The notes below the pieces were generated by a model. The model was not told where the DNA came from and searched no databases. It saw only the letters and a list, made by a program, of their open reading frames with translations. Both the position numbers and the translations under genes were made by a program. A stretch of DNA of 64,000 nt, from positions 7,031,501 through 7,095,500 of the forward strand of contig JAILWY010000010.1 of the NCBI GenBank assembly GCA_022113835.1. Direction: 5' to 3'. This stretch comes from Atopsyche davidsoni (lineage: Eukaryota > Arthropoda > Insecta > Trichoptera > Hydrobiosidae). Below, in pieces: positions 53,161 to 64,000 of the stretch (positions within the stretch are counted from its first letter, which is position 1; the number at the start of each line of letters is the position of its first letter).

Positions 53161-55735
53161 TCAAGGCTGCAAAGACTAAGGCAAGAAGCCAAGTACTAAA
53201 AATCATAAAAAGTCAATTGTGGCTATCTGCGGCTTACGTTTACGGAATTGGTCTTATTGTGGCAAGCGTGTCCCTTGATTTAGGTATGAATATTTACTGG
53301 AAACAATATACTGTATTTACACAACAGCCAACTATATTTTTATACATAGTAACCATAAAATTTCCATCGCGACTTAAACGTTAGTAAATATATTTGGTTA
53401 AAAGCATTTAAAGAGAGTATAGTGTAGATAAAAATACAGTGTGTATGCGCTTTTTATTTTAACAAGAAGCTAGACTAATTTAATAAATTTTGACACACAT
53501 ACTTGTTAACCATTTTTTTAATACGGATATAACACATAATATCTATTAGAATTATTATCCTTATAAGTTATCAAACGTTACATTTCAATGATTGATTAAT
53601 TATTCTCTAATCATTGATATGATTCGATTGTTGAAAATGAAAGATCTTGTGGTTAAGGTTAATAAATAAAAAATATTTTTTTTAAAAACCTCGAAAGCCG
53701 AAAAAATACAGTAAAAACTATACAAAACAGTTAATAGAAAATTCATGGAGAATTTGTGTTAATATTTAATATAAGGCGAAAAAACGAAAATAAGTACCGT
53801 ATATAAGTAATATACGGTTACTCTGAGTTGTTATATTATAATTATAATATTTCAGTGCCATGTTGGGGCAGCATCCGGTCTATATTGTAATAAGGTAACA
53901 AGATTTCAAGTCTGAATTTTCGAGAGCATTAATCTTATGAAGTGGGAACCTTATATCGATCTCCACAAAAACGTCGCCTCCTTTTTACGGGATTCAAATT
54001 AATTTTGAAGTGATAATTTTCTTTCTTTAATTACGTAAACACTGAATTTCATAAATTTAATGCTTTGTTTTTTTTATCAAGTAATAAATTCACATAAAAA
54101 AATAATGTTAAATAAATTTATGTACATTATCTTCAAAAGTAACAGCATATATCTTCGTATAATGAGTAGATTTTAGAATGGGTAAAATATGACGCTATAT
54201 TTATTTAATTTTAAAAAAAAGTATGTTTCAACACATTTTAATCTTTAATGTTTAAGTTGTGTCTAAAATCTGTTAGAATGCCATTATATTAGCTATCCTA
54301 TATGCTCATTTGCCCTACAGCTGACATTGCCTGGTGTGGTGGGGTCAGATTATATCAGATCAAGCGTGTAAGGTACTCTTTGCATTCAGTATCAAGTTCA
54401 AGATTCATTTAAATGAATTTAGACCAGACAAAAACGGTAGTTTTTAAGAATAAAAATTAATATTTGGAGACAAGATATAATCAATTATCAACACAAGTTT
54501 TGAAATTGTGAAATTTTTCGTTGTTTTGATACAATTGAAACAATTATTATGTTATAAAGAAATAAATTATCTTTTTGAAGGTTTGGTTAAAAATGATTAA
54601 AACTAAAACTAGAGTACTAGAGCCAAAACATAAAAATGTACTTTTGTAGTTTTAGCTCTAGTACTCGTAGCTGCAACATAAAATGACATTTTCATTTTAT
54701 ATTTAAATTTTAAATAATTATCTTAACGTAGCCCCTGCATGTGAGAGTAAGTTAGTTTATATGTAAAGTAGGGTTCCCGGGATGGCATAAAAATAGGATT
54801 AAAAGGCAGCATTGTCACCCGCGGTAGTAGGAATATTGTGCGGAGAAAGGGTTTTGCTGTGTCGCCCCTCGCACTATTTCCGGTAAAAATAAGACAGAAA
54901 AGACCCGTCGATTGTTTGTTTTTAAAACTGAAGAATTTTATCACTTTAATAATTTCATTATTTAACTTATAATGAAATATTTCGTGAAAATGTATGTAAA
55001 CAAATAAATTAGATTTATAATATAATATTACACAAGACAAACGGAATTTTAATGTTGGCTGGTTGTAAATGCAACAGTTAATTAAAGAAAAAGGTTATAG
55101 TATTACTAAACATTGTCTGCATGTGATTTTAGTGATGGTTTTCTGTCAATACGTCATGAGGGTATGTATAACAGATTCATCGCTGAATTTTGAATATGTA
55201 AGCTTACTGTGAACCTAATGCCATACTGTATTACTGAACATAATTCAAACCCATCGCGCTTGTCGTGTCCTCAATAATATCTAATAAACAGTCAAACAGA
55301 CAGACTTGTAAACGTGTTTCAATGAAGAATAATTATTTTTCGAGGTTTAAATTTTTTAAAACCCAATATTTGTGTAATTTTAGTATAGTCTCTACGCTAC
55401 CCGCGTCCCTCTAGGCTCGGAGAATATAAAAATGCAGGTTTAGTAGTTTTGCGTATACGGAAAGTTAAATAATAATTTTTATTGATAAACTCTTTCAAGA
55501 ACTCGCACTCAAGCAATACAATAATTTGTATTAAAAACAAATATGTACACCCTCTGTTACTTTGTTATTTTAATGTCCCTTTTTAATTATAAATTTTGAA
55601 TAATGTTGTGCTGAACGCATGATTCATTAAAAAAAAAAGTCAAGGATTCGCACATAGCGTATAGCGTATAGCTTCCGACGGACTCGCAAAATATCTGTTA
55701 ATATTTTACGAAGAGCTGTAACGCAAAGGGGTTTT
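53161..55735. other. AT-rich gene-free stretch with two inverted repeats
   Basis: ACCGTATAT (53796-53804) and ATATACGGT (53810-53818) form a perfect 9-bp stem around 5 bases. GAGTACTAGAGC (54612-54623) and GCTCTAGTACTC (54655-54666) form a perfect 12-bp stem around 31 bases. The 105-codon minus frame at 54723-55040 has no recognisable content. Confidence 0.55.
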
Positions 55736-55739
55736 AATG

Positions 55740-56130
55740 AAAAACGAAAATCGGCAATAACTCATATTAATATCATCGCGGGGTAAAATTTCCCTCAAGG
55801 ATAATATTGCCGGTATAAATGGTCCATAAGTTGAGCCGGTCGAAGGTTTCTTTTTTAATTACAAAAAAAGTTGAGCGCAGGCGTTCATTATTTAATTATC
55901 GCGCAGATTCGTTCCCCGCCGTGTCCCCGGCGAGGGCGCAAAAAAGCCGACAAATCTTCGATCTGATCGCGAAATTGGGAAAGTGGCGGCGTAATTCTGA
56001 CGCTGCGATGTAATTCGCCGGGGCGACCATAAAAGTCACCGAGACTCGCCGCACGATGACTATCGAACGGGCAGGCGGCGCGCGCAACCCGGCGGCGTGC
56101 CCGCGGCCCGCTCCGGCCCCGCCACGCGCC
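55740..56130. promoter_or_regulatory. CpG-rich unique block beside the GC minisatellite
   Basis: From about 55740 the sequence changes to unique, CpG-rich DNA that becomes steadily GC-richer to the right (CCGCCGTGTCCCCGGCGAGG at 55917-55936, GGCGGCGCGCGCAACCCGGC further on). It contains TTTAATTATCGCGC with a homeodomain-type TAATTA-like core. No frame is favoured. A CpG island, promoter or conserved element are all possible. Confidence 0.4.
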
Positions 56131-56260
56131 GGCCCTGCCCGGCCTTGCCCGCCCCTGCCCGGCCCTGCCCGCCCCTGCCCGGCCCTGCCCGGCCCTGCCC
56201 GCCCCTGCCCGGCCCTGCCCGCCCCTGCCCGGCCCTGCCCGCCCCTGCCCGGCCCTGCTC
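56131..56260. repeat. 10-bp GC minisatellite, 13 units
   Basis: Thirteen head-to-tail units of G(G/C)CCCTGCCC. The second base alternates between G and C in many neighbouring units, giving a partial 20-bp higher order period. Only two units carry other changes (GGCCTTGCCC at 56141 and GGCCCTGCTC at 56251). The minus strand is a run of GGG separated by 1-2 bases, a strong G-quadruplex pattern. Lack of A and near lack of stops keeps several frames open on both strands (for example 131 codons minus); these proline-, arginine- and glycine-rich frames are artefacts. Confidence 0.97.
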
Positions 56261-56997
56261 CGCGCCCGCAGGCGGGGGTGGCAAGCGACATTGTCGAATT
56301 TTTTTTATCGACGCTGTTTTACAAGTACATTTTTTACGTAGATAATAATATATAAAAATACCAATTTGAAATAATTCAAATTTAATTAATTGAATCAAAT
56401 TATATTATTCTTATATATTATGTATCAAAAGAACGCTGCAAAAGTGAAAGATTTTTTTGGCATATTACATGCGGTTTTAAAAGTATGTTATTATGTTTAT
56501 TGTTTCAATCGTGTATTATTAAGATTAAAAAAACTTTTACATTTGAAAATTTTTCGGTGAATTGGTTTCGGTGTGTTGTTGTTAGTAAAATTTTAGTTCA
56601 GGGTTACCTAGATCTTTCAGAAGGTCCACGCTGGCTTCAGAGAATAGTCCCAAAATCCCGGCCTTGTAATAAATTTTAATATTTTAGGACTTCTATCATC
56701 TTGCGTTGTCTATTTATCATGTGAAAATAAACAAATATAGTGAACTAGTTTTGGGCTTAATAAACACTTTTTTCAATCCGAAAAAAACTCTTTTAACGTT
56801 ATTAAAACAATAGCTAAAATATTTGTGTAATCTAAATTTATATCTTTTCTCTTGCTGACAGAAAATGAATCTTGATGCATTATTGATTTAATATGTTTTT
56901 AGGTTTTTGATATAACAATAAAAATCCTTGAATTATTTTTTATTAAATATTATGTGCTGAATCGATTATTGGGGGTCTGTTGCTTAAATTTATATAC

Positions 56998-56999
<2 letters not shown>
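56261..56999. other. minisatellite flank and AT-rich spacer
   Basis: GCCCGCAGGCGGG just right of the array, and CGACATTGTCG at about 56286-56296, are small palindromes. After 56300 the sequence returns abruptly to AT-rich DNA without recognisable features. Confidence 0.5.
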
Positions 57000-57065
<66 letters not shown>

Positions 57066-57090
57066 TGTGTGTGCGCTGTGCGTGTGTGTT
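57000..57090. repeat. compound (TA)n-(TG)n microsatellite
   Basis: About 31 TA units (57000-57062) followed by a decayed TG/CG tract. Read on the minus strand it has the same (CA)n-(TA)n order as the three other compound tracts. Confidence 0.95.
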
Positions 57091-59115
57091 TATTATAATA
57101 TTTAACAAATTTAATTGATGAATTTTAGACGAAATATTGATACTTTGTTTTAAAGGAAAAGGCCGGAGCGGCCCTAATAACTTTCCATTGCTATTTAAGC
57201 CCCTTTTTGATACCCCCACTAGTTCAATTATGAAAACTGCGTGAAGGTGATTCCATTATTCGGGTATAAGTTTATATTACCGGTATGTGCTCACCTGGAC
57301 AACGTATCGTTTCTAAAGATCCGCTCTATACAGTCGGTATAGTCCGGGTTCAGGTGTTCTAACCTCACCCCTTTAAGAAGTCTTGTAACATTTTCCCAAC
57401 TAGGGGATGACTGTTCCCAAGGGCGAAATTAAACTCATTTAAAGGTGTTATAGCTCTGTATTAAACTTTTTGTGAAAAACTTTTTTAGTCAAATGAAAAA
57501 AATGAAGTGAATAAGTGTGTATTTTTTTATAAAGAAAAAAACGCTCAGATAATTAAAGGAACACTAGTTTATAAATTAAATAAAAAACTCGTTATAAATA
57601 TTTTATACTATTCAAAATGAAACATTATTTAAAATATTGCAATTTGCAACTACTGTGCCTACTTTCCCCCATGAAACATGTATTCGTAGATGTTTCTAAT
57701 AATGTTCTTCTCATTGATAGGTTCCTGTCAATGTGACTGCGGAAAAAGGCGGATTGTTTTCGAAACTTTTTCAGATTTTTTTGGTTCTAGCGTTTTATTG
57801 ACTAAACTATTGAAGGGATGGCCTGTCGGAAAATTCACCGGTCTTGCTTTCCACACAATACCACACTCTTTTCACTTGTTCTTATTTGTTTAGTTATTGC
57901 TGAAAGTTGAACCTCTGAAAAAGGTTTCTATTGTCCTATCTTAATTTAATCTGTTAAAATGATTTGTTTTATTGGGATGGTTTTAGATTCCCTGCTTCGT
58001 CCTTATTTCACCACAAGACGAATATGAAAGAAATATGACTGGAAATTTTATCTTTTGACCGCGGCTAATTTAAAAATGTATATGTATATTGATTGGTAGT
58101 ACAACCATGAAAGAGCTGTATCCCAATATGGTATAGCCGAGGGGCAAGGGTTGACTTAACATACTATGAAGCCTCCGCAAAACTTATCGATCAGCGTCTG
58201 ACCTTACACTTGCAATGCTGGTGAACGGCATTGTTGTGGTTTTCCATAGATAGTCTAGTAAACAGACTCAAAAAGATTATTCATCAATCAATAAAGATTT
58301 TCCGAAACATTATTCTGACTAATAACTTTGCTTAAGGGTTTTCAGGGTTTTGAACTGTACAAAAAAGAAAAGAGATGCTTAATTTTATACTTCTAAAGCC
58401 TCCTATACAAGTCGCGATTCAACTGACTTAGAAATCGTCAAAAAAAAGTTTTTAGGTGTTTTTTTCGTTTAGATAAAATAACCATTAAGATTTATTTGTG
58501 TGTTTTTTTAATGTGAAATATTTTTTTTTTACGATTTATTGTCGTGATTGGTTGCTGCATGTGTAGAGCACTTGATAGAATATATTCAGCTGTTGGATAA
58601 AAAACGCATTGATAACTTAGTGTTTATATTGCTTCGATCTTTCGTCGGTTATGTTCTGAGTGCAATTTTTGGTTGGAAAAAATGTATACAATTAAGATTT
58701 TCAAAAATATCAACTTGGTGACATTAAGTTTACTTCTATTTTATATTTATTGTTGGTACTTCGTAGATTTTGGTCAAATGCTTTGCTTATATTCTTTATT
58801 TCAACATTTCAAAAGTATTTTTTTTTTAAAACGTTAGTACATTATCTACATATGTTTACAAGCATTACACTATGCCTTTAGTAGTTGAAAAGTTGTGAAA
58901 TTTCGAGAATCGGTTTAGTTGCCACCAGGGAGTTTTTTTTTTGCATTTACTATTCTCTTGCCTCTCGTCACTACTACTCAACTAATATTGAGAACATACG
59001 TTTCTAAGATTTGAAATTCAGTCCAATATATCATATATCGTGTAAATTAAATCAAAATACTAATTAATTTCAAACTTTTGTCGTTAAAAATAAACTAATC
59101 GAGAACTAATAAAAA

Positions 59116-59116
<1 letters not shown>
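57091..59116. other. gene-free stretch
   Basis: AT-rich, with mixed patches at 57150-57430 and 57715-57890. The 67-codon plus frame at 57690-57893 is unrecognised. Confidence 0.5.

Positions 59117-59174
<58 letters not shown>
59117..59174. repeat. (TA)n microsatellite
   Basis: About 29 TA units without interruption. Confidence 0.97.
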
Positions 59175-59176
<2 letters not shown>

Positions 59177-59345
59177 TGATATAATTTTAAGTTTAATAAA
59201 AATATATCTTACATTCATGCAATAAATTGTGTTGAATATGAATTGTACCATAATTTATCTCCATTCAATAAAAATAAAGGTCTATTGCAACGAGATTTCT
59301 TTCGTTATATCTTTATTTTATTTCTTAAATAAGAGTGTTCCAGAT

Positions 59346-59756
59346 TTATATATTTAATATTAAAAATAAAAATAAGCACAAATAGGGTGTCACTCTAATT
59401 CTTACTGAAATTTCTATTAAAAATATGAGAAACTGTATTGAATTTTTATGGACAGGTAAAATAGACAAGAACTTAACAAGCTGCGGAAACTTTTGCTTCG
59501 GCCGTTTTAATAAAGGGTATCTCTTTAATTGTTCCGAAGAAAGCCTGAGATCATGTTGTTCTGCTGACAGTTTGATTGAAAAAGTCTCGAACAAGCTGGC
59601 GAGGTGGATCGACACCCAGGAATACGGGCGCCAGTGGAGCGAATAAAGAGTTAGATGGATGGATGAAAACAGCCCAGGAGATGGCCGGCTGGACGTTTGC
59701 TGTTTTAGGAAGATGTTGGGCCAACTGTAAGCAAACATACTTATGCAAAAAATCAC
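59346..59756. other. mixed-composition block with a 136-codon minus frame
   Basis: The minus strand is open from 59756 to 59346, the longest single frame in the window, and the plus strand is open in two frames over the GC-richer middle (59425-59646 and 59576-59770). The minus translation has many F, L and S and no motif, signal peptide or repeat I recognise. Openness on both strands argues for low stop density rather than coding. Confidence 0.25.
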
Positions 59757-59924
59757 AAATATTAAAATAGCTCGTTTATTTTATTTCACCTAGAAATTAT
59801 CCTGTAAAAATATTGATTGTTTGATATACAGGTATTGATACTCAAAAGTTCTTATATAGTGGTATTTTCACCGTTCAACATTTGAGAAATTCAATATTTC
59901 TGACGGAGAGTACTTGGTGTAATT
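59757..59924. other. AT-rich spacer
   Basis: Nothing recognised. Confidence 0.5.
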
Positions 59925-60136
59925 CCATTTTAATATTTTTGAGTAAAATACTTCAGTGTTTTTCTACATGTTCGTTTTCATTTGTGAAGGGTTTCGCCAA
60001 CCTTTCACGTTGGGTGAAAGGTTGGCGACGTGAAAGGTTGGCGCCAGCCAACGTGAAAGGTTGGCGAAACCGGTCACAAATAAAAACAAACATGTGGAAA
60101 ATCACTCAAGCATTTTACTCAAAAATAAAAAAAATG
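59925..60136. mobile_element. fold-back element: long inverted repeat with repeated centre
   Basis: The left arm (59925-60013) and right arm (60043-60136) are inverted copies of about 90 bp. Shared parts include ATTTTTGAGTAAAAT, CTACATGTT/CCACATGTT, TATTTGTGA-like DNA and a perfect GGTTTCGCCAACCTTTCACG. The centre carries direct copies of GTGAAAGGTTGGCG (at about 60014, 60030 and 60053) plus inverted copies. A short fold-back or MITE-type element is the likeliest reading; no target duplication could be fixed. The 88-codon plus frame across it is an artefact. Confidence 0.8.
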
Positions 60137-60570
60137 TTTCACTTTTGATTGATTTAATTTAATATATATTAAACAAACGGAGCTTTAGCTTGAATTTATC
60201 GACTGGGAATCGCCAAAGGTGGTTATACTTACCAAACCATTCTTCATGTTCTCAAAGTCTCAGATTGATTTTGGTTTTTGGTTCACACTGACTGTTTATT
60301 TCTCACTTTTTTTTATGGAATTATAGTAATATCTTTTGAAAAAGTAAGCTTGATGCAAAAGTATTATAATCGTATTAAAAGCTATTTCAAATAACAAACA
60401 AGTTTTTTATAAGTAGTTTTGAATGCAAACGTCCCGACATGAGTGATGTTAACTAAATTTAGTTAAATAAAGTGTAAACGTAAAGAATATTATCTTTACG
60501 GTCTTTCGTCTATCCAAAGCATCATACAAATATGAGGAGTACTCCGAAATGGATGCAGTCAACCCTGCAG
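60137..60570. other. AT-rich spacer
   Basis: No feature recognised. Confidence 0.55.
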
Positions 60571-60574
60571 TATT

Positions 60575-60710
60575 GAAGAGAAGAGGCGGTTTGTTACCAC
60601 TCGGAGCGATTTACTCGCCTACAGCGTCGCCGAGCCTGTGCCGGCCCCGTCATGCGAAAGCTTAGAAGCTCTTGCGGCAAATGGAGCTTTCAACTTGGCA
60701 ATAGACACAT
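60575..60710. other. GC-richer unique block (candidate regulatory element)
   Basis: About 135 bp with CTACAGCGTCGCCGAGCC and GTGCCGGCCCCGTC, flanked by AT-rich DNA. No open frame of note. Confidence 0.35.
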
Positions 60711-62505
60711 CAAGTTTTATTAAAACACTCGCGTAACTAGACTGAAAATATTTCAATATTCATATTTTTCCCGTTTTCTACATGTATGAAAAATCTTGCA
60801 CTATGAATATGTATAATGTATGTTAAGCAAAATCGAGAAAATTCCAACTATAAATAGGGAGGCTACACAGTTGAGATCGATGACTTGAAAAAAAATATGA
60901 CTGGACTCTCGAATCACTTAGCGGCCATAGCAGTGAGAGACCGTGGCCATTAAATGAAATCCTCAAGTGATACACCATAGCAGTCAAAGAAGAAAACAAT
61001 GTTTAAAATATACGATATTTACCAAATAAGTTTTGAAAGCACCACTTTTAAATAAAATATTATTTCGTAAAAAAAAGTCGCAAAGTTTTACCACACATAT
61101 AACATTTGTGTAGTTATAATTTTTTGTTGTTATAGTATGCTAATGATGAGGTTATGGGTGGCATTGCAAATCAAATCACTTTTTGTTAAATCTTTATACA
61201 TTGTATTTTTAAAAATAATAAACAGTGCAAACTTGTTATTTTGAGATAATAACGTTATTTTGAATGCGTATAATTTATGCAAGTAACTAGTCTTTGGTGC
61301 TTTATTAGTCAGTTTGCTTGCTAAAACAGTGCGCCATATTTAATGGTCATACAAAAGTTCCGAGCTCGGTCGCAAAGACCATCTTTGGAGAATTATCTAG
61401 GAACAACCTCTGATCTCCTAACCAAAGTCGTAAAGTTTGCATAACTATTCTCTATGAAGTAGTATAATACCTAGAACTGACAAAGCTTGTACATTGTACA
61501 TAGGCAGCCGTGAATTCTGTTAGATATTTAATATTTCAAAGTAACCAAGCCCGTCAGAAATTACTTTGAAATATTTAACATAATAATTTATTTATGTCAG
61601 TGCTGGTTTTTTGTAGAATTTTATTCATTCGATTTTTATCCAGCTGCTAGATTACATTTACACGATAACTTTCATAAGCATGAAATATTAAAAAATAAAA
61701 TTAGTTGACATTTGAAAAAATATCATATGCCTTGCATACCATCGCTGTGTTTTTAGTTAAGTAACGAAATAATTGATTAAAATATAAATAAATAATATTG
61801 ACAGTAAATTGTATTTTTATATTATTTACAATTGATTAGCGTTGCTTGCATAATTTCATTATTATTGCAATATAATTTTTATTTCTCCTGTGACTTTATA
61901 ATAATTATCTGATTCATATTCAATTATATTGTCATATCTTTGATAACTACTATTCTATGTTCATATTGTGTTCACGTAGGGAGCACTTTACCATGCTTAT
62001 GTCTATTCTAGCTTTTTTACGATTATAGATGCGATTGAATCGCAGTGCGTGAAATCCAAAACGGGACCTATAATAGCGGCTCACGACAATACACGGATCA
62101 ATAGGAATCACTTCGGTGGAGTTATCTAGGTAATATTTTAGGGAATTCTAACCACCTTATACTTTTTTTACATTGAAATATAGATTGTAGGTTAAAATAA
62201 AAAAAAGATATAAAAACCAATCCACGGCGTCTACTTAACTATTTTGATAATTGGAGTATGTGTTTTTGATAATGCTTTTTTGATTATTGAAAAAAAAATA
62301 CGGAGAGAGGGACCTTCACAATGAGTTGGATAGCGTGAATAATGTTTACATAAATATATTAAATTATTAAAGGTTCCACAAACATTATGGAATAATCACA
62401 TTTCGAAGTTTAATTCCTTACTAAATTACCAAATATACGCGAAAACCGTTTAAAATTCAAAACTTGGGAAAGTTTCCATGCCATAATAAATAACGCCACT
62501 AACAA
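60711..62505. other. AT-rich gene-free stretch
   Basis: Nothing recognised apart from mixed patches at 61350-61430 and 62040-62110. Confidence 0.55.
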
Positions 62506-62509
62506 AATG

Positions 62510-62760
62510 ATTAAAGTTTTCGTTTAGTAGTGTCCTCGCAGTGGCGGCGCTGCGGGGACGGGATTGTTTGCTTGCCCTTCGCCCTCACTCTGCAGAAATC
62601 ATTAGGAGGGTGTCCGGCCCAATATTTGCTTGCGTGATATAAGTCGGTACGGACAGAGTCGCGGCTCCGTGCAAAGCTCACGCAATCAAACAGCCGACTA
62701 GCTGGGCAAACAAATTCCATTCACGGCCCCGAGCCGCGGCCTGTGAGACACTACGCCACT
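62510..62760. other. GC-rich unique block (candidate regulatory element)
   Basis: About 240 bp that is GC-rich at both ends (CGCAGTGGCGGCGCTGCGGG, where CGCAG and CTGCG pair, and CCCCGAGCCGCGGCC). A 69-codon minus frame overlaps without recognisable content. Confidence 0.4.
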
Positions 62761-63430
62761 TTAAATAATTATTATTTAAACTATATAAGATTTTGCTTAA
62801 AAGTACATTTTTGCTGAGTTTAGTTTATGGTTGTTACGTTCCTAACTTTCTCTCAAGCTGTGTTTGCATATTAATGAAGTATGCCTGTCTCGCAATTTCA
62901 GTGAAAGGCAAGCCCGCTTGTTCTTTGAATTCTCTAATATTTCGCTGTTTTGATAACTTTCATAATAGTATTATAACTTTGTAATTATGTCCAAGACGTA
63001 CTGTGGAAGAAAGCAGGGTTTGAGAATTGGACGGATCGGGGAGAGTCGGCTAGCGAGGTGGATGGTAGCGGGATTCTTCTGCGTGTCTAAATAAACTTTT
63101 TTGCATTTGAAATAGATTGACAAGGAAAGTATGGACATTTACACCAAAAGAGAATGAAACGGTTTTTTAACCTCGAATTGTACCTCGATACTCATTTGTA
63201 ATTACTATGCTAGTGCTTACTAGGTATAAAAAATATTAATTCTAACCATAAAAGTTTTAAGTTAGTAACCGATGCGTAATGTAAATGATGTATTTTACTA
63301 TCGTTGAGTTGTTTCATAAAAATAAATCAATTATTTATAAGACGTGTTTATTAAATAACACAATTTTTTTCTACATAGTTGAGATGATAAGTTGAGTGAC
63401 TCGTTAAATGTTAAACAAACGAGATACGTC
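62761..63430. other. AT-rich spacer
   Basis: A mixed patch at 62990-63080 (GGACGGATCGGGGAGAGTCG). No frame is recognised; the 63-codon plus frame at 62793-62984 has no features. Confidence 0.5.
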
Positions 63431-63434
63431 AAAT

Positions 63435-63745
63435 TTTTATACATAAACTGTCACGTTCAATCCGAGCGCGTGAGAATGCCAAGAAGCCAATACAAGCAGA
63501 GCAGGTGGCACTGTCTTACACGGACTGAGAATTAAACTATCTTGTGCCCGTGCGCAAAAGGCGACGGCACTTCCGTGCGACAACATCTTGAACGTTTATT
63601 GTAATGAAGTTTGCACAAGAGGATGCGTCTGCTGTCTGACAGCGCTTCCGGTGCTCTGGCGTGGCCCGCACACTTCGCTGGCTTGAGACTAGAAACGTCT
63701 CACAATAAAGGCTCAAAGTCAAAGGAGAGACTTTGTTACTGCGAA
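63435..63745. other. GC-richer unique block (candidate regulatory element)
   Basis: About 300 bp of mixed composition with CCGTGCGCAAAAGGCGACGG and CGCTTCCGGTGCTCTGGCG. A 71-codon minus frame is unrecognised. Composition returns to AT-rich at 63746. Confidence 0.35.
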
Positions 63746-64000
63746 ATTCCATTTTTCATTTAAAAATTTTATCATATTTTATAAATATATTCATATAATA
63801 TTTTTAATGAATCTTCGGAGACCGTTACGCTTATTGTTTTATGCATTTTGTTTCACGTATTGTAAAAGATAGGTGCGGTTATCCAGGTAAAAATATTGAA
63901 TAAACGAATATATTCTTATCGTATAGTGCTCTCTGCATTCAAAATAATAACAATGCACAATTACAATATTTGAACTAAAAATACAAAATAAAACCATAGA
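63746..64000. other. AT-rich window end
   Basis: Nothing recognised. Confidence 0.5.

Noticed and set aside
54723..55040. 105-codon minus-strand frame
   Set aside because: No motif or signal peptide; most of it lies in ordinary AT-rich sequence.
56131..56260. CRISPR array
   Set aside because: Units are contiguous 10-mers without spacers, and the genome is eukaryotic.
55896..56398. Long proline/arginine- and glycine/alanine-rich frames on both strands over the GC minisatellite
   Set aside because: They arise from translating a 10-bp repeat that lacks stop codons; several frames are open at once on both strands and none has a sensible start or context.
59882..60148. 88-codon plus-strand frame
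   Set aside because: It spans the fold-back element and its repeated core, so the sequence is explained by the inverted repeat.

Overview
The window looks like animal, most probably insect, nuclear DNA. It is AT-rich throughout, has spliced genes with GT-AG introns, carries cut-and-paste DNA transposons of the mariner and pogo/Tigger types, and has long (TA)n and (CA)n tracts. Nothing in it is bacterial: there are no operons, Shine-Dalgarno sites or CRISPR arrays. The exact order or species cannot be read from the sequence. || Layout: 226-3618 on the minus strand is the only protein gene I can support. It is a five-exon, 363-residue homologue of GTDC1, now called QTMAN, the tRNA-queuosine alpha-mannosyltransferase. 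All four introns have consensus splice sites and the reading frame joins cleanly. Just upstream of its start codon is a 230-247 bp tandem duplication (3686-4170). From 4787 to 10172 there is a transposon-rich zone: a 406 bp pogo/Tigger-like MITE, a strongly strand-skewed G/T-rich stretch, a 228 bp MITE cut down from a Tc1/mariner element that still has the first codons of its transposase, and a dead 1.14 kb mariner of the DD34D type. The dead mariner abuts a (TA)n tract exactly at its TA target site. || From about 10.2 kb to the end (54 kb) I find no convincing gene. This gene desert is AT-rich background with about twenty short, GC-richer, non-repetitive blocks of roughly 130-550 bp spaced every few kb. 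Some carry homeodomain-type sites or small palindromes. Such spacing would fit conserved regulatory elements of a developmental gene outside the window, but that is inference and needs cross-species alignment. || The most unusual single objects are a 13-unit, 10-bp GC minisatellite at 56131-56260, next to a CpG-rich block and with strong G-quadruplex potential on the minus strand, and a fold-back element at 59925-60136 with arms of about 90 bp and repeats in its centre. Four compound (CA)n-(TA)n tracts share the same polarity. Most long open frames in the desert are by-products of these repeats or of local GC-richness.
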